Assembly: GCF_012030425.1 (NCBI RefSeq)
Contig: NZ_JAAUVN010000003.1
Span: 682,001 to 746,000, forward strand
DNA from: Sphingobacterium sp. B16(2022)
GTDB taxonomy: Bacteria > Bacteroidota > Bacteroidia > Sphingobacteriales > Sphingobacteriaceae
Direction: 5' to 3'
Length of the DNA: 64,000 nt
In this document: positions 36,004-45,159 of the stretch, piece after piece
Layout of the letters: every line of letters starts with the position of its first letter
Position numbering within the stretch: position 1 is the first letter of the stretch
Program-made: the position numbers and the translations under genes
The notes under the pieces: model-generated
Seen by the model: only the letters and a program-made list of their open reading frames with translations
What the model was told of the DNA's origin: nothing
Databases searched by the model: none

Positions 36004-36119
36004 CCAAAAAATAGTATTTAAAAAAATGCAGTTTGATAACATTCCTACCTGTTCAAAACTTGCGAACGTCAGTTATAGGATTACCTGTCGCAGATGAACG
36101 AAAGGAAAGTGAGGGATAA
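35912..36119. repeat. ~200-bp direct repeat, copy 1 (3' end of TonB_C-like gene)
   Basis: Covers the last codons of the gene at 35314-36003 and the following 115 bp. It matches 37997-38188 at high identity, including CGCAGATGAACGAAAGGAAA. Confidence 0.85.
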
Positions 36120-36300
36120 AGACTATTGATCTTCGCAAGCAGATAAGAATCAATAACAAGTGTAAATATTACCTGCGTTAGATAAACGAGAGTAAATTTT
36201 CACTATTTTTACTACTATAAACCTTATACCGATAAAATTTAGCAAAGATTACTAATAATTCATATTAATAGCGCAAGTACAGGTAAGTCTACCTATAAGC

Positions 36301-36343
36301 AAAACTGGACATTATAACTTAAAATCTAAATGTCCAGTTTTTT
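36301..36343 (+). terminator. Hairpin terminator
   Basis: AAAACTGGACATT/AATGTCCAGTTTT arms followed by TT. It follows the repeat region 36004-36290, in which I see no gene. Confidence 0.8.
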
Positions 36344-36410
36344 ATATAATAAAATGGACAAAATCATATATTCGATGTAATAAAAAGGTATAAAAACTAC
36401 TGATTAAATA

Positions 36411-36540
36411 ACATTCACTCTAGATATACTTCCTAAAGGCTATCTTTTTACCTATACTGATTTTACTACAGAGGTGAATAAGAAGATACCAGTACATCAA
36501 ATTGATTTTAACGAGGTTGCTTTAGCAACAACCGGTTAAT
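36411..36540 (+). pseudogene. Fragment of a DUF6088/AbiEi-like gene
   Basis: The frame from 36411 reads TFTLDILPKGYLFTYTDFTT then EVNKEDTST before a stop; PKGYLFTYTDF resembles the start of DUF6088 (AbiEi-like) antitoxins. From 36488 a second frame reads IPVHQIDFNEVALATTG. The rest of the gene is missing. On the minus strand, 36550-36680 contains another coding-like scrap (KVTINDPDLPKTEG). This is a decayed toxin-antitoxin locus at best. Confidence 0.35.
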
Positions 36541-36940
36541 ATCATCTTCATAATTGGAAAGTATTTCTAAAAGCATAAGCTATCCTTCTGTTTTGGGTAA
36601 ATCCGGATCGTTTATCGTCACTTTTCTAAGTATAGGTAGGCATTCCGTAACCAATAGTCGGGATACCAATTGAATCCAAATAAGGTGAACTGTACCAACC
36701 TTAAAAATATTTTATAAGCTGTAATCTTTTTTGTCCTATTTTCATAATGCCTGTTTTTGTTTTCAAAAAAGTACTCCACCTCGAGACCCTTTCATACTAT
36801 TTTGATTTTTTTACGACAAAATTAGTGTGTAGAATAAAAACAAGAAATTTAGCTTAGATAAGAGGTATAGAATAGGCATTTAAACTAAAACTGAATTAAG
36901 CTACTAGTTTTAGATGATCCAATATTAGCAAATAAATTAT

Positions 36941-36974
36941 ATCCTTGATAGTATCATATCATACTATCAAGGAT
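36941..36974. other. 14-bp perfect inverted repeat
   Basis: ATCCTTGATAGTAT and ATACTATCAAGGAT around a 6-nt centre, just before the ORF6N remnant. There is no T-run, so it is more likely an operator or element end than a terminator. Confidence 0.5.
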
Positions 36975-36976
36975 GG

Positions 36977-37255
36977 AAACTCTGTAGACACAAAGTAGTT
37001 ATGGATAGTGATTTTGCAGAATTATATGGGGTTGAAAAGAAAAGATTAAATGAACATGTACGGTTCAACTTAACCAGATTTCCTAAGAACTTCATGTCCA
37101 CATTAACTATTTAAGAATTTGAAATCTTAAAGTCGCAAAATGCGACCTCAAGTTGGGGAGGAAGAAGATCTGCGCCAAATGTATTTACTGAATTCGGTGT
37201 TCTCATGTTATCCAGCGTAATAAACAGTGAACAAACAATTCAGGTAAGTATATAA
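36977..37255 (+). pseudogene. ORF6N (KilA-N-type) DNA-binding protein, pseudogene
   Basis: One frame carries the ORF6N motif order: HKVVMDSDFAELYGVEKKRL, NEHV, LTRFPKNFM, then after an in-frame TAA SQNATSSWGGRRSAPNVFTE and FGVLMLSSVINSEQTIQV, ending at 37255. Intact family members read from the KVMLDSDLAELYGV motif through without a break, so the TAA and the missing N-terminus disable it. ORF6N proteins are phage antirepressor-type regulators. A short scrap QIRQHLAEHNGMNLRNW follows at ~37274. Confidence 0.8.
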
Positions 37256-37412
37256 ATATGATAATTTTTGCTCAAATAAGACAACATTTAGCTGAACATA
37301 ACGGCATGAACCTTAGAAACTGGTAATAAAGAAGAAATTTTTTAGGCGTGGGAGAAAAGTCTATTTTAGCATTTTTTCAAAATACACGTATCGAAATCAA
37401 ATACCCTAACAC

Positions 37413-37449
37413 AAAGAAGACCAAATGAATGAAACATTCGGTCTTCTTT
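37413..37449. terminator. Bidirectional hairpin between ORF6N remnant and lipoprotein
   Basis: AAAGAAGACCAAATG pairs imperfectly with CATTCGGTCTTCTTT. It lies 68 bp after the lipoprotein stop (minus). Confidence 0.75.
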
Positions 37450-37516
37450 ATTAACATACTATATCAAACTTATTATTATACCTTAGATAAGATGAATAAT
37501 AGTTTTTGTACGAAAT

Positions 37517-37906
37517 TTATTTCAACGATACATTAGTTGTCAATATCTTCCCTGTTGACACCGGGTTTTCTTTTACCACTTTTCCATCAATTAATATCTG
37601 CGCTTTTAAAGTAGATTGATCAGATGGTCCAACAGCATTTGCACTGATCATCGTGGTTTCTTCATTGTTTGTCACAATTTCGCTTGTCCATGTCGATCCA
37701 AAATCACCTGTTTTAGTCACAACAGAATTATCAGAATAATAGACAATTGTTGAAATATTAACACCCTCTGAAGCAATCAGCTTATACTGAACCTTAGCTT
37801 TTCCACCTTCTGGAGCAGGATCATCTTTATCACTACAGCCTGTTAAAGAAAATGTTGTAGCACCAACTAACAATGTTAACAAAAATAAATTTTTTAGCTT
37901 TTTCAT
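37517..37906 (-). CDS. Small lipoprotein, MmpS-like beta fold
   Basis: A 129-aa lipoprotein (lipobox FSLTGCSDKDD). The ~95-residue mature part is all beta (YKLIASEGVNISTIVYYSDN, then STLKAQILIDGKVVKENPVS), a pattern I associate with small MmpS-like or transthyretin-like domains. It is a single gene in the accessory region. Function unknown; likely a surface or periplasmic binding lipoprotein. Confidence 0.6.
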   Translation of the reverse strand: MKKLKNLFLLTLLVGATTFSLTGCSDKDDPAPEGGKAKVQYKLIASEGVNISTIVYYSDNSVVTKTGDFGSTWTSEIVTNNEETTMISANAVGPSDQSTLKAQILIDGKVVKENPVSTGKILTTNVSLK

Positions 37907-37996
37907 ATATTTAATTTTAAATCTAGGCTTTTACAATTTTCGTGCCTAGGAGATTTTACTATCTTTTTAAAATCATATTTAAGCTGTTAAGATTAC

Positions 37997-38188
37997 TGAT
38001 CTACTACAGCAGGGATGATAAGGGAAATATCCTGTCGTTAGATAATCTTTAATATCGCCCTTGCGCAAACCTCCAAAAAATAGTGTTTAGAAAAAACGCA
38101 GTTTGGTGGCATTCCTGCCTGTTCAAAACTTGCAAACGCCAGTAACAAGATTACCTGTCGCAGATGAACGAAAGGAAAGTGAGGGATA
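37997..38188. repeat. ~190-bp direct repeat, copy 2 (orphan 3' gene end)
   Basis: Homologous to 35912-36119. Here the coding part is detached from its gene and has an early TAA where copy 1 encodes Tyr. Confidence 0.85.
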
Positions 38189-38220
38189 AGGTTCAGTTAA
38201 TATGCGAAAGACAATATATT

Positions 38221-38418
38221 TTATTCTTTTGGCAAGGTATTTAAAAGGTCTTTCGCGGCGACTTCTTTGATCTCGCCATTAATCTTTACAACTAATGTAC
38301 CATTCTTTTCCGCAGTTTCATGAGCTAATTTGATTAAAGCCTTTTGAATACCCAATCGTATTCGCTCAGAAAAAGAAATATTATCTGCTATTTTGTCAAG
38401 TTTATTCAACATGTTCAC
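38221..38418 (-). CDS. Small cytoplasmic protein next to a broken XRE gene
   Basis: A 65-aa protein, helical N-terminus (KLDKIADNISFSERIRLGIQ) and a short beta part LVVKINGEIKEVAAKDLLN. No signal or membrane segment. I do not recognise it by name, but the VKINGEIKEVxAKDLL pattern appears protein-like. It lies 38 bp after the XRE pseudogene on the same strand and may once have been its operon partner. Confidence 0.5.
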   Translation of the reverse strand: MNMLNKLDKIADNISFSERIRLGIQKALIKLAHETAEKNGTLVVKINGEIKEVAAKDLLNTLPKE

Positions 38419-38456
38419 TGCTTTTTAATCGTTAAATACTTCTCAAAATAAGTATG

Positions 38457-38747
38457 TTAAAGTCCAATAGAAATCTTAACCTTTCCACCTAAGCCCATCT
38501 CTACAATATCAAATAAAGTTTTAAGTGTGAGATTACTTCCATTATTTTCAATTTTTGAAATATACTCTCGCCTTTTATCAACCAATTCAGCAAGTTCTAA
38601 TTGCGTTAGATGCTTTTCTTCACGCGCCTTTTTTAGTAATAACCCAATCTGAAGTGATGAAAAATCTCTTTCAAGCTCATCTCTTCTCTATGTACCAACC
38701 TCACCGTAAACGGTATCTTTAATATCTTTCCAACTTTTAATTTCCAT
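38457..38747 (-). pseudogene. XRE-family regulator inactivated by one nonsense codon
   Basis: A 96-codon frame begins MEIKSWKDIKDTVYGEVGT, then has TAG, then continues RRDELERDFSSLQIGLLLKK, an HTH (HLTQLELAELVDKRREYISK) and GGKVKISIGL. Intact relatives have an acidic residue at the TAG position (GTERRDEFE), so a single base change explains it. The family is XRE/HigA-like antitoxin. No HigB toxin is found beside it. Confidence 0.75.
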
Positions 38748-38907
38748 AAATATCTATTTTTTTCTTCAAATATGATGACATCAATCATAAAGCATTTTCC
38801 TAAATCCCCTTTGTCTTAACCCCAATATTTAGTCATTTAAACTTGTGTTTTAAATGCACTACTCATCAATTCTTTTTCTGCTCTTGATATTTGTTTTGTG
38901 CCATTGT

Positions 38908-39198
38908 CTACTTTAATAATTCGAGATCTTGCAATTTTCTTCCTAAATTATCGTCTGATGCTAATTGCAAGACATCATCTTGTAAACCTAATACTCGGAG
39001 CACATTTAAATACGCACCAAATGCGACACTTGTATCTCCTTTTTCAATAAGGTATAAAGTTGAGCGCGCAATTCCAGCCCGCTCTGCAACTTGAATAGTT
39101 GTTAGTTTGCGACGCTTTCTTGCCAGTTTTATATTTTCGCCTACTTGCTCCATAAGTTTGGCTAACCTAGGAAAAACGACTTGTTTCTTGGTACTCAT
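38908..39198 (-). CDS. HipB-like XRE transcriptional regulator, orphan
   Basis: A 96-aa regulator with a complete HTH (ARKRRKLTTIQVAERAGIAR then STLYLIEKGDTSVAFGAYLN) and the tail NLGRKLQDLELLK. In Bacteroidota this type usually sits directly before a HipA kinase toxin gene. Here only about 60 bp of unclear sequence and then unrelated DNA follow, so the toxin seems lost. A good promoter lies 27 bp upstream, so it is probably still expressed. Confidence 0.8.
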   Translation of the reverse strand: MSTKKQVVFPRLAKLMEQVGENIKLARKRRKLTTIQVAERAGIARSTLYLIEKGDTSVAFGAYLNVLRVLGLQDDVLQLASDDNLGRKLQDLELLK

Positions 39199-39224
39199 AC
39201 CTCAATATTGTTTGATATTATAGA

Positions 39225-39255
39225 CAAATTTAATCAATTTGATTGAAATAACAAA
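39225..39255 (-). promoter_or_regulatory. Promoter of the HipB-like regulator
   Basis: On the minus strand TTTG (39252-39255), 19-bp spacer, TAAATTTG (39225-39232), the full Bacteroidota consensus, 27 bp before the start codon. An AATAT...ATATT inverted motif near 39205-39220 could be an autorepression operator. Confidence 0.7.
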
Positions 39256-39319
39256 CATTTATCACGCAATTAGATCCACAACAATCCGATCTTGGGGCAG
39301 TGGCGAAGTAAGGAAAAAG

Positions 39320-39350
39320 TCCACCTTGTCTAATTACTAAATACTAATAT
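39320..39350. repeat. Short CTAATTACTAAATACTAATATC word
   Basis: The word also occurs near 22260 and 46005, each time after a similar AAAGTCCACC-like flank, so it belongs to the CTAAC tract family. Confidence 0.55.
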
Positions 39351-39431
39351 CCGGAAAGCTATTGAGCAAAATGGCGTAATCAGGACTGTTACGATTTCAT
39401 GAGCAAGCCTGGTTTAGAAAAAATAGTAATT

Positions 39432-40658
39432 TTAATATTCATCTTGATCTCCTGCAATAGACAAATATTTAGATATAAAATCTGCATTTTTAATTTGTTT
39501 ATTTGTGCGATCAAAGAATTTAGCATATTCAAATAAGGAGGCACAACCTGCCTCTTTGAAAATAGCAAACAGCTTCTCATTCCCTTCAATATCATAATTA
39601 ATAAAGGCCTCCATAGTATCTATTTTCAAATATTGCGCATCAATTTTATTTATTGCCGTAAGCTCTTTCAGTTTTTCGCCCTCGGGCGTTCCTTCGTTTG
39701 TCAATAATAAAAATGTGCGCACAATCCATTTGTCGAGATGATGAGTAACCACAAAATAACCGATCTTATGTCTCCCAGCATAATATGCTAATAGGATATG
39801 TGAATTGCGCACGACGGTAGTATGATTTTGCGCAAAAACCAATATGTGGCCTAGATGAATAAAAGCAAGCCCCATGGAAGAAAGACTCCGCTCTTGGTAA
39901 CGTCTTAGAGCATGGTGTTGTATATAGATAGGTAATTTTTCTTGTGTTTCAAAATCCTCAAGGCCTAACTGTTCTGCAGATATCAAAGCTAATTTATTCC
40001 AATCAGTACCATTTGGTGGTAGATAGCCTAGCCGCGAGATGGGGCGAATGGCATGATCTATTTCCTCTGAAGCAAGTTGATGCGGAACTCTACATAACTG
40101 CAACACATTACTACCGCCCGGTTTAATAGTACGTAATTCTGAAAGAATAAATTGAACTGATCCTTTGTAAAAATCAAAGTACTCATAATTGTAAAAATTC
40201 AGATTTGAATAGACCTCTGAAACATTTCTGTTGTACCATTCGCCTTCAAAATAAGGTTTCAATAAAGCTTTAATATCTGTTTCTTTTTTATATTCATTTT
40301 CAGGCAGAAAATTAAATACCTGAATAAGAAGTAAGACTTCTGTAAAGAAACTAGCATAACTGATTGATTCACCAGTCATCGTTTTCAGTTGAAATGTCTT
40401 TAGTCTGTCATTAAAATCTTCTTTATATTTTTTACGCTCTTTTTCATCAACGATGATCGTATGATCCACTACAATTTTCACTGTAGGATATCTTACATTA
40501 TAACATTTAAGCAAAGTTGTTTTTGGAATCTTTTCAAAATATCCAGCCCCTATCAATTTTTCCAAGGCTATTCGTAATCTTTCAAAAAAGGCCTTTTGAG
40601 CCAAAATTTCATTTCCTGCGGGTGATACATATTTTTTAGATACTTTCCTTCTAGCCAT
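39432..40658 (-). CDS. Protein of unknown function (408 aa)
   Basis: A soluble 408-aa protein with a basic N-terminus (MARRKVSKKYVSPAGNEILA), no signal peptide and no membrane segment. Conserved-looking motifs are PIYIQHHALRRYQERSLSSM near 242-262 and FVVTHHLDKWIVRTFLLLTN near 304-324. The His-rich pair could be metal- or nucleic-acid-binding, but I know no family for it. It stands alone in the accessory region, 230 bp from the HipB-like gene, and is intact while its neighbours are decayed. That suggests selection or recent arrival. A defence role is possible but unsupported. Confidence 0.6.
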   Translation of the reverse strand: MARRKVSKKYVSPAGNEILAQKAFFERLRIALEKLIGAGYFEKIPKTTLLKCYNVRYPTVKIVVDHTIIVDEKERKKYKEDFNDRLKTFQLKTMTGESISYASFFTEVLLLIQVFNFLPENEYKKETDIKALLKPYFEGEWYNRNVSEVYSNLNFYNYEYFDFYKGSVQFILSELRTIKPGGSNVLQLCRVPHQLASEEIDHAIRPISRLGYLPPNGTDWNKLALISAEQLGLEDFETQEKLPIYIQHHALRRYQERSLSSMGLAFIHLGHILVFAQNHTTVVRNSHILLAYYAGRHKIGYFVVTHHLDKWIVRTFLLLTNEGTPEGEKLKELTAINKIDAQYLKIDTMEAFINYDIEGNEKLFAIFKEAGCASLFEYAKFFDRTNKQIKNADFISKYLSIAGDQDEY

Positions 40659-41154
40659 TTAAATATAGTTTACTTGAAAATTCGATTAAATAGGTGAGCC
40701 TACTGCCTCAAAATATAAGGTGGTTTATTTTTAAATTTTAATATAGTGAAAGAATATTACATAAAAAAACTTAATGAATTAATGAAAAGCAGAATTTATG
40801 TTTTTACCTAACCGTGAAGAATGGGGGAATTTGAAGTCGCAAAATGTGACCTCAAGTTGGGGAGGAAGAAGATCTGCACCAACAATTCTAATGTGATGGT
40901 GATCATCCAGAAAATGGATAGTTATGCATACGAAAAAGAATACTTTAAAAGCACAATAGCTTTAAGAATTACATAAACAACAAGAGCCGCTTCAATTTGA
41001 AACTGCTCTTATTGTTTAAATGATCTTTAATTTGTTGCTAATAACATAATTATCATTCACGCTTTTCATTTTTCAACTGTTTAAGCTAGAATACCTAGTT
41101 TATATTCCTTAACACTAAGAGTAATGAAATATAACAAAGAAAAGTACAGCGGTC
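40659..41154. other. Intergenic region with chimeric gene debris
   Basis: 40829-40882 repeats part of the ORF6N gene (SQNVTSSWGGRRSAP) and then switches at ~40880 into a decayed copy of the XRE-like 3' tail (to ~40920). A weak hairpin AAGAGC...GCTCTT at 40982-41010 may terminate the DUF4374 operon. No gene is intact here. Confidence 0.6.
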
Positions 41155-42402
41155 TTAATATTTAACCACACCATAAGCAGAAGTAATTCCACCTTTGATT
41201 TGTATACCTCTTTTAAATTCGTTTTTATCGGTATCATAGCAAGCTATGTACCACTGAGAATCTACAGTTTTCACAAATACATAAGCTTTACCACCATCGA
41301 CTAATACGCCATTTGAAGGCACGATCTGAACTTTCCCTAATCCAGAATCATTTAGATTTTTGACCATCACTTTATTATTGATGTCAAAAACATAAGCGCC
41401 CAATAATGCTTTCCCATCTTTTAAATAGGTGTGCTGATCCGATTGCTGTCCCATATAACCTTCAGAGAATAAGCTATAATTTGACAAATCAAATGCATAA
41501 TCTGGATCTATTTCTGTAGTACCAGCCTTCATACGCAATAAAGTGTAATACTTTCCTTCACGGATAGTCGTGAAATAATAATTTCCGCTTTCGTCGAAAA
41601 AGCTCGATTTTGTTTGATACCAGGTACCTGTTGTATGTCCATATTTATCATTAGAAGCAATCTTTTGATTTTGTAAACTTGGATAGTCCGCAGTCAGCAC
41701 ATAAGCGACCTGCTTTGCTGGAGCGGCCCACTCAGGTGTTAGATACAAGAATCCGACATAGATTTTACCATTTCTAATTCCTAAACTTGTTGGAGACAAC
41801 TGAATCGTTGACTTGTCATAAAATTCATTTGGCTTACCAGCTTTAGCGATTGCAGGAACTTTAAAATTTAATGCCGATTCACCTTTCACAATCATGGTCG
41901 CTGTATCGATAATAAATAAACGTTTATCGATAGCTTCTGTAGCAGCATTATATGATGCCGACCAATTGATAAAATTTACGCGTCCATCAACAAATGCCGA
42001 CTTCATCATCCCCAAATAGTTTCCTGGATTAGACACCACAGCATTCCCTTTTTCGACGATATCGCCAGTTGCTACTGAGTATTTAAATACAGCATTACCC
42101 TCTGTTATAAAAATATTAGACCCTTCTCTTACCCCGTAAGTTTGATCTATCTTTCCAGTCACGTCAATCCCGAATCCTACAGGAGATACCGATCCTTCTT
42201 TCATCAGGTCTTCAACCGGCAAAATATAATCATGTTTTTCTCCTGCAGCTTCCACCTGAATAGTAATACCATATTTTGAAGCTTTAGCTATTTCATCAGG
42301 TATTGTATTTGTATTATCAGAAGAGCTTTTACAGGCCGCAAAACTCAAAGCCACAACGGCCATCAGGCATGATTTTTTAAAATAAGTATTCATAAAACGC
42401 AT
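41155..42402 (-). CDS. DUF4374 lipoprotein, XusB-like siderophore-binding protein
   Basis: A 415-aa lipoprotein (lipobox VALSFAACKSSSDN). It fits DUF4374, a beta-propeller family (repeats such as QTYGVREGSNIFITEGNAVF and DGRVNFINWSASYNAATEAI). XusB of Bacteroides thetaiotaomicron belongs to this family and binds enterobactin-type xenosiderophores at the cell surface. It lies 31 bp after a TonB-dependent receptor, as xusA-xusB do. The PepSY protein XusC, the usual third member, is not present next to it. A start three codons in is possible. Confidence 0.8.
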   Translation of the reverse strand: MRFMNTYFKKSCLMAVVALSFAACKSSSDNTNTIPDEIAKASKYGITIQVEAAGEKHDYILPVEDLMKEGSVSPVGFGIDVTGKIDQTYGVREGSNIFITEGNAVFKYSVATGDIVEKGNAVVSNPGNYLGMMKSAFVDGRVNFINWSASYNAATEAIDKRLFIIDTATMIVKGESALNFKVPAIAKAGKPNEFYDKSTIQLSPTSLGIRNGKIYVGFLYLTPEWAAPAKQVAYVLTADYPSLQNQKIASNDKYGHTTGTWYQTKSSFFDESGNYYFTTIREGKYYTLLRMKAGTTEIDPDYAFDLSNYSLFSEGYMGQQSDQHTYLKDGKALLGAYVFDINNKVMVKNLNDSGLGKVQIVPSNGVLVDGGKAYVFVKTVDSQWYIACYDTDKNEFKRGIQIKGGITSAYGVVKY

Positions 42403-42433
42403 ATTTGTATAGTATATATTGTTAAAATTTAAA

Positions 42434-44884
42434 TTAAAAGATGGACATTCTTAATTTGGTATAGAATGCACGACCTGCTTTTTGCAGTCCAAAATTATCG
42501 TAAAGTCTTTCATCGGTAAAGTTTCTAGCTTCCATAGAAATTCCGTATTTATTATGCTTCCAAGAGTAGGAAAGGATTGCAGAATGAACGTCTTGACTAG
42601 GAATATATAGTTTTGTCTCTTGAGATGCCAAATTGTCCCAGCTCATATAAAATTTATGGGTATATTGATTCATATAGGTCAATTCAATACGGGTTCCTTT
42701 TCCTAACCAATCATTTTTCCCAATTGAAACATCCACATTTCCATATAAATAAGGTCTATTGGGCAGTTGTTTGTGCAAGATCGATCCTTCCTTATCAACA
42801 GATTCTCCTGTTTGTAATTTCGTTACAATTGCTTTATCATAACTACCATTCACATTGACCCGAAACAGATCTTTATAGCCGTATTTCGCATCAAACTCGA
42901 TCCCATATAATCTTGCTCCATCGAGGTTGGAGTATCGATAATAGTTCCCGGCACTGACCATCTGTATATAATTATTGGTATTACGTAAGAAAGTGGTGAC
43001 ATCTACATTGATAAAATGCTGATCATTAAAATATCCATTATAAAACATCCCTAGATTAACATTATTGGACTCTTCAGGCTTTAGATCAACATTTGGTAAT
43101 ACATACACGACATTTCCGTATAACTGCTCTACGGAAGGTAATTTATATGACTTCTCAAGCGAGGTTTTGATACCTACATCTTTCTTTAAAAGGTATCTTA
43201 AGGTCAAGCCACCACTTTTATAGTCTTTATAGTTATTATACTGGACCACATCTCCTGATATAAGTTTTCCGTCGCTATCGTATTTTCGTTCATCTGCAGT
43301 ATAGCTATTATCCATCCCATAATATTTAAAGAATACCACAGAACTTAGTTTTTCATCTAACCATTGCCCTTGCCAAGCCAAATTTATCAGGTGTTTGTTT
43401 AGACGCTTTGGCCTGCTATTGATTTCTCGATATTCCTCAGTTTTCATCATATCAAAATTCTTTTGCTGATTGGTACTGAGGTTATAGCTCAAGTTGATTA
43501 CTTGCGATTTTTTCTTATTGAGATTGTAAGAAAAGTCTGTCTTTGCAATATAACTTTTGTTTATAATCTGATCGTAAGCTTCTTCTTTGAATGTGCCATT
43601 GCTTTGCGGTATTCCGGACCAGTAATAGAGATACTTTGCAGTATCACGTACCTCTGTACGACTATCACCATAGCTTGCAAAAATATCAACATACAGATCC
43701 GGAAGAAATAGGCCATTTTTCCGGTACTGTATACTAGGTGTAAGGAATTTATTTTCGGACCATCGACCGCCGTATACCGATTTTATATTTGAGCCCATTT
43801 GTATTTCCTTATTATTTTCAGAATAGCTTAGGCCAAAAAGTAATCGATCTGCCCATTTCACGTTTTCAAATCCAGCCTCCAATTTTCCCATTCCCGAAGT
43901 ATAGGCATCATGAAAACGGCGGGCTTTATCTACTTTTACCAATTGATTCTGCACAATTCCAGTTTCTTCATCGACAAATGATTTAAAATATCCATCCAGA
44001 TTAATACCATATTTGGGATTACTGTACATCATATAATTATTGTCCGAATGGTTAAAAAAAGCATCCGCTTTGACCATCAAGCCCGTTTTGGCATCTCTCA
44101 TATTTGCGATCAATGATGCTTGGTGTGTATTGAAAGAACCATATCCATAACTGAAATCAAAAAACTGTTTATTTCTACGTTTTGTGATAATGTTTACAGC
44201 ACCTCCCAGTACGTCTGTAGGTAAATAGGCTGGCACAACACCTTTATAAACTTCAATACGGTCAACTAAGTTGACCGGAATATTATTCAAGGTCATGGAG
44301 CTTCCATAATTTTCCATGGGCACCTCATCAATAAATATTTTCGCATCCAGACCATTAATTTTAAACGAGAAATCCGATCCCATTCCACCATTTTCACGAA
44401 TAGTTACTCCAGGAGATCGTCTTAATAATTGGTTCAGATCTGCAACCTTATCTACTTGTGTAGTCAGGTCAATGACATTGACAGCATAGCCTGATTGTTT
44501 TATTTCCTGTACCTTTCGCTGGTTTAAGCTTTGTCCAACCACAGAAACCTCCGCGAGTGATTTCTCATCACGGCGCAACTGGAAATCCAAAAAAGAATTT
44601 TCATTAGTGGAAAGATTTAAGGTTTTCGTTTCCGAATGGTAACCGACACTTGATACGCGTACATTTAAATTAGAGTTTTTTAATTTTAAGAATTGATAGG
44701 ATCCATCCACATCACTTGTCGTTCCCTTATCCAATTCCCTTATATAGATAGTTGCCCCAGAGATAGGTTTTCCAAAAGTATCTTTTACGTAACCAGATAG
44801 ATTAAACGTTTCTATTTTTTGTGCACATAGCAAAAGAGAGATGTGTAAAAAAAATACTGTTAAAAATAATTGTTTAGATTGCAT
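42434..44884 (-). CDS. TonB-dependent siderophore receptor, XusA-like
   Basis: An 816-aa outer-membrane receptor: signal peptide (LFLTVFFLHISLLLCAQ), carboxypeptidase-like beta domain (~25-110), plug (~120-235, with VDRIEVYKGVVPAYLPTDVL then GGAVNII), and a 22-strand-type barrel ending YTKLRMSIF. It is of the FecA/siderophore class, not SusC size. With the DUF4374 gene it forms a probable iron-xenosiderophore uptake operon. The upstream region has no consensus housekeeping promoter, which would fit control by the ECF sigma factor encoded next to it. Confidence 0.88.
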   Translation of the reverse strand: MQSKQLFLTVFFLHISLLLCAQKIETFNLSGYVKDTFGKPISGATIYIRELDKGTTSDVDGSYQFLKLKNSNLNVRVSSVGYHSETKTLNLSTNENSFLDFQLRRDEKSLAEVSVVGQSLNQRKVQEIKQSGYAVNVIDLTTQVDKVADLNQLLRRSPGVTIRENGGMGSDFSFKINGLDAKIFIDEVPMENYGSSMTLNNIPVNLVDRIEVYKGVVPAYLPTDVLGGAVNIITKRRNKQFFDFSYGYGSFNTHQASLIANMRDAKTGLMVKADAFFNHSDNNYMMYSNPKYGINLDGYFKSFVDEETGIVQNQLVKVDKARRFHDAYTSGMGKLEAGFENVKWADRLLFGLSYSENNKEIQMGSNIKSVYGGRWSENKFLTPSIQYRKNGLFLPDLYVDIFASYGDSRTEVRDTAKYLYYWSGIPQSNGTFKEEAYDQIINKSYIAKTDFSYNLNKKKSQVINLSYNLSTNQQKNFDMMKTEEYREINSRPKRLNKHLINLAWQGQWLDEKLSSVVFFKYYGMDNSYTADERKYDSDGKLISGDVVQYNNYKDYKSGGLTLRYLLKKDVGIKTSLEKSYKLPSVEQLYGNVVYVLPNVDLKPEESNNVNLGMFYNGYFNDQHFINVDVTTFLRNTNNYIQMVSAGNYYRYSNLDGARLYGIEFDAKYGYKDLFRVNVNGSYDKAIVTKLQTGESVDKEGSILHKQLPNRPYLYGNVDVSIGKNDWLGKGTRIELTYMNQYTHKFYMSWDNLASQETKLYIPSQDVHSAILSYSWKHNKYGISMEARNFTDERLYDNFGLQKAGRAFYTKLRMSIF

Positions 44885-45159
44885 TTACTGTTTTATTATC
44901 ACTTTAAAAGGTTCTTAATTTTTCAAACCTCCATATTAAAAACACCTCACTCAGTAATCTCATTACTATAATATCAGCATCTAAACTATCTTTTTAGCTG
45001 AATTCTTGAATAGCACATTGCATATTCTTGTTCATTATCATAAGAAGAAAAAGGATGTCTGTTGAGGATTACATATGAACATCCATAGTACTAAGTGTAG
45101 TTTTAATACAAAATGTCCCGATTTATTTATACTAAATATAAATAAGGAGATTAAAGTGG

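Noticed and set aside
40982..41010. Strong terminator of the DUF4374 operon
   Set aside because: Arms AAGAGC/GCTCTT are short with mismatches, and the T-run is weak and 145 bp from the stop; kept only as a weak note in the intergenic entry.
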